A stretch of DNA of 64,000 nucleotides. It comes from Beaufortia kweichowensis (Eukaryota > Chordata > Actinopteri > Cypriniformes > Gastromyzontidae). The stretch spans positions 15,798,580-15,862,579 of the forward strand of contig CM032806.1 of the NCBI GenBank assembly GCA_019155185.1. The letters run 5' to 3'. The notes under the pieces were generated by a model. The model was not told where the DNA came from, did not search any database, and worked only from the letters and a program-made list of their open reading frames with translations. The position numbers were made by a program, and so were the translations under genes. This document shows positions 20,322 to 32,397 of the stretch, piece by piece; position 1 is the stretch's first letter, and every line of letters starts with the position of its first letter.

Positions 20322-23248
20322 ATGCAGCCTATCAGAGGTAAGTGCTCGTCTAAAACCTTATTCTACCTGCATTCCTTTACCACAGATACATTTATCATGG
20401 TTGTTATTTCTGTCTTGAATGAAGCAAGTTCCTGCATCTATCTGGGGAATTTGAAACATAACCATTGACAAAACATGTATTTCTCCTCTTTTCCTCAGAC
20501 CTCAAGCATAATTTCAGCCTTCCTCCTCCACCATCCATGGCTGGATCTGGTGATTCCTATCACCAAGGCAACATCCGAATGACTTTGGAGGATCCAGAGC
20601 TGTGGAGGTCCTTCCATGAGATCGGCACTGAGATGATCATCACCAAACCGGGAAGGTATGTGTTGAGTCACCATTTTTTAATCCTTAAGTTAGTGACTTT
20701 TAGACCAACTAACCCTTTAAAACAAGCCTAATAAATGTTCAACTGTTTTAATTTATGGAGCTTGATGTGCTTTTGTTAAACCTTGCTATTGATAGTAACT
20801 ATGACCCAAACTTGACTTTGGTATGGTTTTGTTGCAGGAGAATGTTTCCACACTGTAAGATCAGTTTGTCTGGATTGGTGCCATATGCAAAGTACATCTT
20901 ACTGGTGGACATGGTCCCAGAGGACGGTCTCAGATACAAGGTTAGAAGTCTTTGACTGTAATATTGAATCCATTTCACTACTCCTGGTGCCGGATTAGTC
21001 TAGACTAGTCCATTAGCGTGCTATTGAAATTGGGAATCAGAGATCAGCCGTGAACGGTCGAAGCATTGGGGGGCGTTGTCATGTGTCACCCAAGAACGTT
21101 CTCACTAGTGATTGGGGTCTTCAACTTCAAAGAGCCCCAACTCTTCCTGTTTTTACAGACCCCACTGGGGGGTTTGTCCCAACACACACTCTTGTTCACA
21201 CATATCCTCACACCCCAAAAGACCCCCCACCACCAGCACCTTATGTCACCAGCAAAGTCAATAAATTGTGATACTTTTCTTTGATACTTAAAAGCCACCA
21301 TAGATCTTTAGAAATAATTAATAATTGTTTCTTTTTTATTTTTGCAGTGGAACAAGGACAAGTGGGAGGTCGCTGGTAAAGCCGAGCCCCAGCCGCCCTA
21401 CAGGACATACCTGCACCCTGATTCTCCGGCTCCCGGCAGCCACTGGATGAAACAACCCGTGTCCTTTCTCAAACTCAAACTGACCAACAATGCTCTTGAT
21501 CAGCACGGACATGTAAGTGCCACACCTTCCCATTCTTACAAATTTAAATTTATTTTTGTAATTTGATTTTTAACTTCTTTTTGTTTCAGATCATCCTGCA
21601 CTCCATGCACCGTTATCACCCGCGTTTCCATATCGTCCAGGCTGATGATCTGTACAGTGTGCGCTGGAGCGTCTTCCAAACCTTCACGTTCCCCGAGACC
21701 TCCTTCACCGCAGTCACTGCATACCAGAACACAAAGGTACCTTTAACATTCAAAGGAAATCATAAAATCAAATATTTCTAATATTATATATATTCTTGTA
21801 AGAAGTATAAAAGCCAGTTAAGGATAAGCACAAAATTTCACTTTTAATATGTCTACAATTTGATCACATATACAGTGATTGATGCTTTCATTATTTCTCT
21901 TACAGATTACAAAGCTGAAAATTGACCACAACCCCTTCGCCAAAGGCTTTAGAGATGAGGGTACAAACTCTAAAAGGTGAGGTTGCCTTTATTTTCTACT
22001 GAGATAAATTCATATTTTTTGTGAATGTGAAAAGTTTATTAAAATAATTATTATTTAATGTCTTAAGATTGTGTAGTGGCATAAATCTAACTCGTAATTC
22101 TTAAAAATCTTACTCTTGTAATTTTATAGACGAGCAAATAGAAGTCTGGCTGATCCTGAGAGGGTTGCAAAGAAGGTGAACATCTCAAAAGACTCTGATC
22201 ACGGAAGTCCACAAGGTAAACTTTCTTCTTACATTTTTTAACAATGTGTTTTATGTCTATACGAGCAAGTGTAAAGAGTTAAATTATCCGAAGCAATGAG
22301 TATGAAATATAAGATGGTTTTACTCACAGATTTTCATTTTCAAGGCATTCTTTGTATTTATGATTTCCTAAAACTCTTGTTTTTCACCACAGATGTGGAT
22401 GATGAACATGTTGTTCGTAAGGAGATGGAGGTGAAGGTTGAGCCGTACTCTCCGTGGGGTGCTGCGTGTGACAGGGACGGTCACGGCCTCCGTGCAGATT
22501 CTCCTCTGGGCACAGATCCTCGAGACATGTACAGTGCAGAACAGCTCGTACCCGGACAAAACACATACCAGCCTAACAGGTACTTACCCAACTTAAACAA
22601 TATTTGAAATGCTTTATGTCACTATCCCAATACATTTTAGATACTATTATTTATATATGTAATGTATCAAATATTTATACTCGATATTCTCGAGTCTTTC
22701 CATCAATATATAGTTTGTCATAATTTGATTACAATTCACATATTAAAGTGAATAGTGAAATAACCTGAAGCATCTCTTTCCCCAGATTTCATGAATATGG
22801 CAAGTCTCCTTCGCCTTCCTCCAGCGTGGGCAGCGCCAGTGGATGCGGAAGCGGCGGCCGTTCCAGCTTCGAGTCTCGTGTGCCGGATGTCGCCACCGTC
22901 CCCGATCATGACACTTCCAGCAAGCCATCTGCCCCTGAATTCAGCCTCCCCGCTTGCCCGCCTCATCCTTCCGCTGGGCACCAGGAGTACACGGGAGTAC
23001 TGAACATGGCCATAGCACAGGCCAAGCCAGGTATGCTGGGCCATCATCCTCTCTACACACCCTACAGTACCGAACAGTCTCTGGGACAGTGGAGCGGAGC
23101 GGCGTCCAGCCAGTACCCACCTCCGCCACCACCACCACATCATCACCTACCCACTGACTACAGCACCCAGGCTGTCCATCACAGCTATCACCATGGCAAC
23201 ATGGGTGAATGGAGCCAATACCCACTCTTCTCTTACTCCTGCTGGTGA
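20322..23248 (+). CDS. tbx16: T-box transcription factor 16 (Spadetail/VegT class), complete
   Basis: Nine coding exons: 20322-20337, 20499-20655, 20838-20940, 21348-21512, 21590-21736, 21906-21976, 22130-22215, 22393-22579 and 22786-23248. All have GT-AG junctions and the frame is continuous, giving 464 residues. The first exon encodes only MQPIR plus one base. The T-box spans about residues 31-215: LEDPELWRSFHEIGTEMI, TKPGRRMFP, YRTYLHPDSPAPGSHWM, HSMHRYHPRFHIVQADD, FPETSFTAVTAYQN, KIDHNPFAKGFRD. The C-terminal half is Ser/Pro/His-rich with a poly-Pro/His run near 421-433 and ends LFSYSCW. VKVE at 262-265 is a SUMO consensus. The short N-terminus before the T-box (FSLPPPPSMAG) is, as I recall, close to zebrafish Tbx16. 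In the known family Tbx16 is a nuclear activator needed for movement and fate of paraxial mesoderm progenitors. The alternative is the paralogue tbx6l/tbx16l; the neighbours cabin1 and klhl22 favour neither by themselves. Confidence 0.82.
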
Positions 23249-23790
23249 GCGGATCAGAAACTGCAGAATGAGAAACTGAGGAACTTGATCATTTCTGATG
23301 TCTGCATGGTCACGTCCGGTTGTTCACGCCCTGACCTGAATGATGGCACATGTCGCCCGGTGCCAGCGACTTCATTAGACCAGTGAGTGAATGTAATCTG
23401 AAGGTGGCACTAACCAGAATGAGTCAACTAAATAGATTTCAATATATGCTAAATGCAAAAGAAAATAAGGAACTTGCTTTGGTAAACCAAGGACAAATCA
23501 AAAAAGCCATTTGAGAACTTTAATTCCTTCCACTTTCTGAAACAATGTGCTTGTCATTTGTGCTGTGGAATGTAGATTTCAATGTTGTACATTTTGACTT
23601 GCTGTTCATCGAGGAACCAGAATGGTCTGTTTTTTCTTGCTTTGTCGATAAAAATGTCTATTTATTTTGTGTTTGGCTTTGCTGCTACTTAATTTTATTT
23701 TTGTTAAAAGAGAAATGTGTAGTGTACAAGCTGTTTGGAAATGTCTGAAATTCAGAAGTCTCAGTAAATGTTTTCAAAGTCATGATGGTG
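23249..23790 (+). other. tbx16: tbx16 3' UTR, probable
   Basis: AT-rich sequence after the stop. No canonical AATAAA is close; the variant AGTAAA at 23763-23768 is the best candidate, giving a 3' UTR of about 540 nt. A 67-codon open frame at 23,545-23,748 (Phe/Leu/Cys-rich) lies inside and is not credible as a gene. Confidence 0.4.
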
Positions 23791-24369
23791 TCTTTATTAT
23801 TTATCAAATAGTAACCGAATGCATATAGAAACAGTTATTAGGTTGACTTGTAAAACAGACTAAAAAAGCTACAAGCACTTTGTCTGTCTGTGTTACATCT
23901 TAATTCACTAAGTGTCATTTGGCCTAATTGCTTTAGTAAATTGGGTGCAGTGCTATTCATTTATTGGATTTATGTAGAATTAAAGTTTAGCCACCAAACC
24001 AAATATTATTGCATGACATACCAACAATAATATTATTGAATGAATCTATGTTATTTGCCTGTATCTATGTTCAAATTTAAAAAAACATTCAATCTTTTAA
24101 TTTAAAGACCATTCATTGAAACGTGAATGAAATGAAACATCCAGCATCCATACGTTTCACTACATTTGTTCATTTGCACCAATTATTGTTTTTTATCTAT
24201 TCATTTTCCATGCAACTTTGCCAACATTTGTTTGTGTTTCACTTTTTTTCTTCTTTGTTGACTCTAATTGGAGCTCCACCCATCTCTGTCTGCATACACA
24301 CACACTATTTGATGTCGCATCCTTCAGACACTTAAGGTAATACCTTACATAACAAAGCATGTCATGGGC

Positions 24370-24560
24370 CACTCTGTGCTCATGAAAGGGTCTTAAGAGG
24401 CGTGAAAATCGAGGGGGGTGACAGGCTCTTTTCAGCACTCAAATGCAGACGGTCGCTGATTGCAGCCCCGTCACGGATGTCAGGCGCTAATGACCGTCGT
24501 AAAGGGGGGAGGGAGGAGCATTTGTGTGTGTGTCCCGGGTGGGAGAATTAGCCAAACTCA
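24370..24560. promoter_or_regulatory. Candidate regulatory block between tbx16 and klhl22
   Basis: It is distinctly GC-richer than its surroundings and non-repetitive, with words such as GGGTGACAGGCTC, GCCCCGTCACGGATGTCAGG and CGCTAATGACCGTCG. TGACAG and TGTCAG are TALE (MEIS/TGIF) type sites. Its role is inferred only. Confidence 0.25.
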
Positions 24561-24849
24561 ATACATTATAGAGCTCTTTAGTGACTTTTAGAGAACTTTA
24601 GCAGGCATTTGGTACTCATGTACAGTCAAGCTGTAACAATCACGTTTGCAATATATGTAAAAGAAAACCTCGGGCTGGTATGAATAATGCTTCATTAATA
24701 TGAAAGTTATGCCAATAATTTGTATGAGAGAAATTATATGAAGTAAAACATCACAAAACCAAACATCAGTCAAAACTCAAAATGTAATATGTATTTTACA
24801 TACGCATGAGTCACATATTCAAGAAAATGGAAACATGACAAAATATTTT

Positions 24850-25152
24850 CAAGAGGTCACATACTGTTCTTTCTAGGATTTCTGAGAATTAAAATGCACA
24901 AACCAGAAGCAATAATACCCAACAAATAGAGAAGAGATGACTTTTCAAAGAACAACAAATAGTTACTTATTTAAATTTTCATGTGTTTATTAATGAGGAA
25001 TATGAACTGTGTATGTGACAATTCTGATGATGATCATGCTTTAAACATAATAAATGCTTTAAAAACGTTTAGAGAGACCTCACATGGGTAATTAAACCAC
25101 CAAATATTGACATCTGAGCATTCAGTACAGTGAAAACCTTTGATAAAAAGTT
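24850..25152 (+). repeat. Dispersed repeat family A, copy 2
   Basis: 5'-truncated copy carrying CACAAACCAGAAGCAATAAT, AGAGAAGAGATGACT, GAATATGAACTGTG, AGAGAGACCTCACATGGGTA and CACCAAATATTGACATCTGA. Confidence 0.9.
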
Positions 25153-26060
25153 AAAGTTGCCATTTTTGCCTGTAACCCCTTTCTCAAGATGGTGACTGGA
25201 ACTTGTTTTGCATATAAACTTGCATGTTATGTGCTGGACAAAATAACCCAGCATGATGTTCCCAATTTGATTGTTGTGAAAGTAAAGGAAATCAATCGAC
25301 CAGATGCTGAAAGCCTTTTTATGTCTGTAAATGAAGTGCTCAAGAGAGAGAGAATATAAACGCTCATGGTGTAAAACCCTCCACACCATTTAACACTAAA
25401 CTGAAAGAACTCCTCCGGGAAACGTTTAAAAGACACGTTTGTTAATGCAACAGACTTCTGTGTCACTAATTCATCAATTGTGACATTCACAGAGCAACAT
25501 TTCAACATGTTAACAGTTCTTTCTGCTGTAGGGCAGCAGTCATGTTGTGTAATGTCTAAAATAATCCATAAAGTTACAATACAGTCCATTTTCTTTATTG
25601 TCAATATGATCATTAATGAACATTGCAAACAGGTCAGAATACAGGTTTCCAAAGTATTAGATGAAATACAATTACATTTAGCAATAATAATCAGAAAATC
25701 TCAATATATAGTTACCCTTGAATTAAGGATAGATATATCAATAGCTATTTCAAATATAACAGATGTTATATATCATAAGCAAATATTCTGTAAATTGTTT
25801 AATAAAAATATGACAATTATATATTTGTAAATGTAACATGATGATTTGATAAAGACACTGTGCTTAAAGCCCATTTCAGTGCATAATATCTCCTTGAATT
25901 ATTTACAGAACACAAATGCTTTTAAAAAACTTGTCAGAGGGACTTTCATTATAATAACAATTCACTTTCATTCGAACTAATTTCTCTTTGGAGCAATCTA
26001 ACAGTCATTAAGCATTCATGAGAATCCAGTGAGTATCCATTTAATAACATCTTCCAACAT

Positions 26061-26070
26061 TTTATTTATT
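26061..26070 (-). terminator. klhl22: klhl22 poly(A) signals, probable
   Basis: TTTATTTATT on the plus strand gives two overlapping AATAAA signals on the minus strand, about 490 nt beyond the klhl22 stop codon. They are the first good signals in that direction, so the 3' UTR would be about 26,045-26,560. Confidence 0.5.
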
Positions 26071-26560
26071 AAAAATAACATTATTACACATACACATACT
26101 AAAACATATTCATTAAATAAAGTAAAATAAAGGCACAGTCATTTTAAAGAAAATCAAATGAACTCTTTTCTTAAAGTGCATATACAGTATCAATGTCTCA
26201 TACAGTAGCACAGAGGTCATTGACGGTGTGATTTTTGGATGAAGGACAGAAACAAAATCATTAAGTTGGCACAACAAACTAAAATAATCAAATAATGTCT
26301 AGGTCATATTTCTGAAAATTATATTTTGCCTTAATAAAATGGCACCCATTTTAAGAAACAATAATTACATTCATGAAAAACAATTTTGGGGTGAAATATG
26401 AACTGGACATTACAGTCAGTAAAACAACATGAGGTGAGGGAGAATAATCTGGGGTTAAATATTTCAGTACTAGAGACAAGCACAACAAGGACATCTTTGA
26501 AAATCTGACTAAGGCGTTCATATAAGTTCCAACCAACTTCTCTTATTTTTTACACACTCT

Positions 26561-29500
26561 TTAGTCTTCGCTGGAGTTGTCTGAGTCGTCCCAATCTACC
26601 TCTTCCCATGATGCCTTGGCTCTTTGTTCCCAGCTCCGTGCCTGAGCCATGGTTGCCCGTGGCAAAAGCACGACACACGCCGAAAGGCCGGACACGCGGT
26701 CCTCCAGTGATGTTCCGTTCTCCCATCGGTCTTCCTCTGCGATATAAATGTGAACGTACTTCATGCGACTGCCCTTATCGTGTGACCTTCCACCCAAGAT
26801 GTAGATGCCTCCATTGAGAACAGCCACACCAGGCTCTCCGTGTCCAGCCGGTAAAGGGCTCACCACAGACCAGACATCCGCTATTGGGTTATAACACGCC
26901 ACCTGAAGAGCGACACATGATATGATCACAGCTCTGTTCCAAAACCTAGTAAGCTGTCTTTCAATGTACATGTGCCCAGAAAATGGACAATTCTGAAAAC
27001 AGCACTTTACCTGACTATGAAAAATCATTCTTTAAAAATAAAAAATGCTTTAAAAACTTTGCGAGAGACCTCACACGAGTATTTAAACCAGCAAATATTG
27101 ATATCTGAGCTATCAGTATGATGAAAACCTTTAGTAAACATGAACCTTTTAGGTTAACATTTGCATTGTCAATAAGCATCTTGTGATTGGTCAACACAGT
27201 ATTCACCGTCATTAACAATAACACGGTTTTACACCAATGAACATTCACAATATTATATATTTACGATATTTTAAATGATCATAATAAACTGTATTACTGA
27301 ATACCAACACAGGTCATAAAAAAGTGTAAAATAAATACATTTTAGTTAGCCTTGCCTATTGACTTGGCTACGCTGAACAGGATATAAAAGTGTTTATCAT
27401 TAAATTATAAGTGTTTTTTTTTATTGAGTTTGTTGCTTTCAAAAAGAGCACATGTGGCCAAAACAGCATCAAAGAGGTCACTACAATTATGTTCCCTACC
27501 ATACTGTTTTAAACAGTTAAAATGTTTAAAGGTTATATAACTGGTAGCAAAACTGTGTCAGTACCTTGAGGACGTCTCTTCGGTATCCACAGCCATCGTT
27601 GCTTCCTCCAATGACATAAGCACGGCCGTTCAGTGCTGCCATACCGTGCCAGGCTCGCTCCACAGGGCCCTCGGCACACATGCTCCAGTGATTACCGCTG
27701 GGATCGTAACAGTAGGTCTCCTTTAGATAAGCCATTCCCCGTCGACCACACGCGATGTAGATCTTTCCATCAATCACTGCTCCCGCATGGGCGTATACCT
27801 GGAGACAGTGGCAGGTTTTATAGTGTCTAGTATCTAAACTATCATGACATAATTATATATAATTATTCATTATATAAATATTTGACAATTGTTCATAACA
27901 ATAAACAAAAAATAAAAATGTTTTTTTAAATACGTAAAATAAAAAATAAGCTGTTAGAAATAGAGAAGCAAACTTCAGCCTTAAACAGACCTTAATCAAA
28001 TGCTAATGTAACCTGTTAACTATTATTCAATGCCTTCTGTGGTTTTGAAACGGATCACCTCTCGTTTCAGTGACGCCACGTATTCCCAGGTGTTGGTTTG
28101 TGGGTCGTATCGCTCCACACACTCCAGTTCATTGGTGTAGTCGCGTCCTCCTATGGCGTAGATATATTTACCGGCCACACAGACGCAATGATCCGCGTGC
28201 TGCTGCTGTAAAGATTCAATAGAGCACCAGCTGTTGTGTCGAGGGTCATACCTGTAAAAAAAAACCCCAGAATAAACACCAGCACGGTCTGAACGACAGC
28301 GGATTTGTGTAATAGGAAATACTGCTGAGTGAAAGTTATTCTTTGGTTTGTGCAGTTTTTATATTCTATCACATTTTTTATTTTTTATTCTTAAAATCTT
28401 AGCTGTGCTAAGATTTTAATTGATAACTAAATCTTTTTATTTTTTGAATGTATAAAAAATCCTATCAAGGCAGGTGGCACAAAATAATGATAAAAACTGT
28501 TAAAGAATATGACTTTTGTTCAGTCAACAGTTCTGCAAAACTATAAAGTCGGAGGCCATTGCCAAGACTAAAACTTAAAAGAGTATGCGAAATAAAATGA
28601 AATAATCTCACACTACATTCTTATTGAGAAATTTTTGGAACTAATATTTGAAACGGTGCTACACAAACACAATATAATATAAGAATAATTTACACATATA
28701 ACTTTTTTTAACAAATTATTACAGCATTTTTGGGGTGAAAAGCCACAGTTATATGAATATCCATGAGAACTGTTTGAACAATTCACTGGAAGTAGAAAAA
28801 CAAGAGTTTTATTCTTACTACATAATACATATTAGCACTAAATAAATCCATACTTCTAATTCATAGTTTTGCAGACCTTATATTTTAAAATGTGTGAATC
28901 AGTAATATAGGTTTCTGTTTGAATATATATATATAAACATAGGAGATAAACATAAATTCAATAATGCAATGATCACTGGTTATTGGATTATATAGGATTA
29001 TTGGATTATACCATCCTCTAAATCTACTAATCCACAAAGATAAATGTTATAAAAAATAATTAATTATCATTGGAATGCTTAAAGTACAAAAAGATAAATG
29101 TGCTTTAATTAAAATGAAAATAAATAACTAATAAAAATAAAAATTGCAATCTTACTTTACAAACTGTCTGACATGGACAATGTTTAATGGCTATTTAACC
29201 TTAAGAAATCAGACAAATTTACTCATAAATGTGACTAGAGAAATTACAAACGTTTGTGTACTGGATAATTTTGCAGAAAATTTATTCTAAAATATTACAA
29301 TATTCATATAATACATATAAATCTTAAAGTGGGATGCTTTTATCCTGGTTGACCTACAATGCATTAAAGCCTACATTTTTAGTTTGTGTGTTCTCTGGAA
29401 ATTTAACCCACAACCTTTACGTTGCTAATGCAATGCTTTACCAGTTGTGATACTAATTTTACTATTTAAAAAAGAAAATGGTATAAAATAATATAATAAA

Positions 29501-32397
29501 CATAACAAACCTTTATAAAATACACAGTATGGTAGCAGAGAAAAAAGTAGGTTTTGTAATTTGATAAAATGAGAATCCTAATACTTCTGCAAAACACTAT
29601 TTACAACTGGAAAGAACTTCTATGATAATGTAAAACAAAGCAGAAATAACCCTAAATACAAGCATTGTGTATAAAACAACGGTTCTAAATGCAAAAACAT
29701 CATCATCTACTAAACATTCATATTGATGTCACTTACCGCCAACATCGAGCCTCAGCACGAAAGCTGCTGGTGTTCTTGTCTCCCCCGATTAAGTAGACAA
29801 AGTTATTAAGCACCGCGATGCCCATGTTAGACATGCGAGGAGCTCGGTCTGCAGCCAAACTACGCCACTCATCCCAGGAGGGGTCAAACACCTGAAAGCG
29901 TTCTTCATTGTCTGCAAGTGCGCTAGATGAAAACATGCCACCAAATCCCAGAATGCACTGGGAGCCGCAGCGTGGCTGAGTTAGTGGGCTTTGCATTATC
30001 GGTTGCCAAAGCTCTTGACCGTGATAACGCAGAGCGGCGGCCACAGAGTCCCGCAGCGGGCACTGCTTTAACCGACTGTGCAGACGCTGCAGAACGTGCT
30101 TCTCCATCAGACAGAAACGCACAGCTTCCAACATCCGTAAAGGATCCTGAAAGACACACATGATCAGAAATGGTAAACACATCCCCTTGAGGAATACAGA
30201 AGATGTTTAGTATTGGAGGTTGACCAAAGAATATGCTAATTTTATAAGTAATTAAATTTTTAAATTGATCAGTAATTCATTTGAGCACTGTTTTACATGA
30301 AAATGTTCATTCATGTGACAGACACAAAACTATAGTTTTTCATAAATTAGTTTTCAGTATCTGCAAAGTCCATAAAAATGGCTTTTTGTTTGCCCTATAA
30401 AAACTCCTGGGCGTAATTGGGACCTTGTCTGTAAAATCCAGGCTAAAGTCTTAAAATCTAATTATGAGATTAGAAGCATCAGAGTACTAGTCATCCATAA
30501 ATATGATGAAAATATGTAAAGTGTGTTTATTGCTGTGTTTATTGACAAAAGATGCAATTTTTCATTTATAATCCTAAAATTAATAATTTTACTGACAATT
30601 ATCTTGCACAAAAATACTGGAAACAAGATTCCTAAACACTGATTTCAATCTCTGACCTATTGTCAATATTATATAAAGATATATTAGATGTATTTGAAAT
30701 ATAAAGGTTATATATTACATTAATAAAGGTTATATTTTCACAGAATGTTCTTTACATTATGTAAGGCAATTTTATGCAGATTTTGAAGTAATTTTATCAC
30801 ATAAATTACTTTAGCTAGGTTTTAACAGACATGGTCACATTTAAAATGATATTTCCATATATTCCTCAACATTAAATAATATACATACATATTATATAAT
30901 ATTATTTAGACAGAATATATGATAAAAAAATATTTAGATAATATTTTGTAGTCTAAACCCCATGTTCTGTAAACTTTTTTAAGCATTTTTATTATCTTCT
31001 GTGAAAGCTGCATCTCACCTGCAGGGCCACCTGATCCTTCTCCACCTCTTCAGGGGTGTAGTGGTAATGTAGAGCCGCTTCAAACACCTCGTTCTCGGAG
31101 TTCACCTCCAGCTCATTGCTGGACAGAACGCTCAGCACTTTCTCTGCGGGGAGCTTTCGATACACGGGTGTACGTGAAAAGGTCTGGATGTTCTTAAGCA
31201 GATACGAGCGAATTTTTTCCCCAAGCTGATCCAGACCATAGATGTCCGCTAGCTTTTCCACCTCCAGGATGTTGTCGTCATCCAACCAGGAGAACAGGAA
31301 GTCACAGCAGAAGCCGATCACATCTTTAACCTGGTTATTGTATCCGAGGGGCAGAAGAAATATCATAGTATCTAAATGATAGGATTTATGCATATTATTG
31401 TGTTATTGTAATAGTCTGACCTGCAGTAGAGTAGCTGCACACAACACCTCCTGCACTGTATCAAGGTCCAGCTCCAGCTCTGAGGTGTAAATAAAGTCCA
31501 GCAGTTTAGTCATTGCTGTGTGTGTGACTCCATGAACAGGGATCTCCGTTTCCTGCATCTCCCGCAAACCTCCAGCAAACATACCCCTTAATATGCAAAC
31601 GGGTAATTCCAGCATTATGGACGTGACATTTTTTTTTAATCAAAACTTAAAATATAAATTCCCACAGAATGTATTTATTACCATTATAAATCATGCTTTT
31701 AACATAAAAGTGACCTCACATTGGTATTTAAACTAGGGCTGTCAAACGATTAATCATGATTAATCGCAACCAGAATAAAAGTTTGTGTTTACATAATACA
31801 TGTCTGTGTACTGTGTATAAATGTTGTGTTTATAAAGACAAAAAAAAAGAGAAAATATTAGGGAAAATATTTTTTTATATTTACTAATAATCAAAACTAA
31901 ATATTAACAATTTTTTTTCTTAAATATATACATTATAAATACAAAATAAATATGTAAAGTACACAGACATATATCATACACACACAAACTTTTATTCTGA
32001 ATGCGATTAATCGCTATTAATCGTTTGACAGCCCTAAATTTTAAACCACCGAATACTGCCATCTGAGCTTTTTAATGACCCTAAACTTTTGAAATGTATA
32101 CAGTGTTAGAAAAAAAGTTATTTATCAGCAATCCTACTGCCGACTGCTTGACTGCAGATGCTCATACCTGAAATAATCACATGATGCTGCCAGAAGGATA
32201 CGGTGAGCTTGGATGGGCTTTTCTTCTACCATGAGCACAACATCAAACAGAATCCCTCCTTGTCGCAGCATGAGGAGCCCATCCAGGAGTCCCTGTGAAT
32301 GGGCAGGACTGTGGTATTTCTGCTTGGCACAGGGCTGAGCGGAGCGAACGGCTCCTCGTGCTCCGCCTGTGCTGGACATCGAATCCTCTGCCATCAT
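26561..32397 (-). CDS. klhl22: Kelch-like protein 22, BTB-BACK-Kelch CUL3 adaptor, complete
   Basis: Seven coding exons read on the minus strand: 32397-32168, 31586-31421, 31330-31019, 30146-29737, 28251-28059, 27798-27565 and 26902-26561. The frame is continuous, giving 628 residues (human KLHL22 is 634). The start is one of two adjacent ATGs (MMAED). The BTB domain is about 48-150 (GILFDVVLMVEE, AHRILLAASCDYFRGMFAGG, FIYTSELEL). BACK follows to about 270 (FCCDFLFSWLDDDNILEVEK). Kelch blades run from about 300 to 595 (CILGFGG, APRMSNMGIAVLNNFVYLIG, RYDPQTNTWEYVASLKREVY, RAWHGMAALNGRAYVIGGSN, PLPAGHGEPGVAVLNGGIYI). The acidic tail ends DNSSED, as in human KLHL22. In the known family Klhl22 loads substrates onto CUL3-RBX1: PLK1 mono-ubiquitination at kinetochores for chromosome alignment, and DEPDC5 degradation to activate mTORC1. 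No key region is missing. Three introns contain copies of repeat family A. Confidence 0.96.
26979..27140 (+). repeat. Dispersed repeat family A, copy 3 (klhl22 last intron)
   Basis: 3' part of the family: TTCTGAAAACAGCACTTTAC, GAGAGACCTCACACGAGTAT, CAGCAAATATTGATATCTGA. It lies in the intron between the exons ending at 27565 and starting at 26902, antisense to klhl22. Confidence 0.9.
28252..29736 (-). other. klhl22: klhl22 intron 5
   Basis: AT-rich intron between the exons at 29737 and 28251. Apart from a SINE fragment near 29.3-29.45 kb I see nothing specific in it. Confidence 0.7.
29315..29455 (-). repeat. tRNA-derived SINE fragment
   Basis: On the minus strand it reads ACTGGTAAAGCATTGCATTA (A-box-like), then GGTTGTGGGTTAAATTTCC (B-box-like), then a tail with CAGGATAAAAGCATC. 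This resembles the GGATAAAAGCGTC tail of other fish SINEs in the window. Diverged. Confidence 0.6.
30147..31018 (-). other. klhl22: klhl22 intron 4
   Basis: AT-rich intron between the exons at 31019 and 30146. I see no additional feature. Confidence 0.7.
31601..32100 (+). repeat. Dispersed repeat family A, copy 4, split by a MITE
   Basis: The first part (31601-31733) has GGTAATTCCAGCATTATGG, GACGTGACATTT, CAAAACTTAAAATATAAATT and GTGACCTCACATTGGTATTT. The family resumes at 32037 with TTTTAAACCACCGAATACTG and CCATCTGAGC. A 303-bp MITE separates them, so the MITE is younger. The repeat start lies only 14 bp from the klhl22 exon beginning at 31586. Confidence 0.9.
31734..32036. mobile_element. 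Foldback MITE, hAT-like, complete
   Basis: It begins TAGGGCTGTCAAACGATTAA and ends with the inverse (TTAATCGTTTGACAGCCCTA). Similarity between the arms extends for roughly 70 bp (AGAATAAAAGTTTGTGT on both). Direct TTTAAAC repeats flank it at 31727-31733 and 32040-32046, compatible with an 8-bp hAT-type target duplication with one change. It is non-autonomous, with no ORF. Confidence 0.85.

Larger units (their letters stand above)
23791..26050. other. Convergent intergenic region between tbx16 and klhl22
   Basis: It contains a GC-richer block at 24.37-24.55 kb, a copy of repeat family A at 24.85-25.15 kb and AT-rich filler. Overlapping open frames on both strands at 25.23-25.83 kb (141 codons minus, 116 codons plus) have no recognisable domain. 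Confidence 0.5.

Noticed and set aside
20499..21976. Assignment to tbx6, tbxta or eomes
   Set aside because: The short N-terminus (FSLPPPPSMAG directly before the T-box) fits the Tbx16/VegT class best; tbx6l remains the only serious alternative.
22736..23225. Minus-strand frames of 94-136 codons across tbx16
   Set aside because: Complementary-strand shadows of the GC-rich last tbx16 exon (Trp/Arg/Gly-rich, typical of antisense).
26561..32397. Assignment to another Kelch-like gene
   Set aside because: The BTB segment, the SNMGIAVLNNFVYLIGGD and RREDVYAHAG-like Kelch blocks, the overall length and the NSSED C-terminus all fit KLHL22 specifically.
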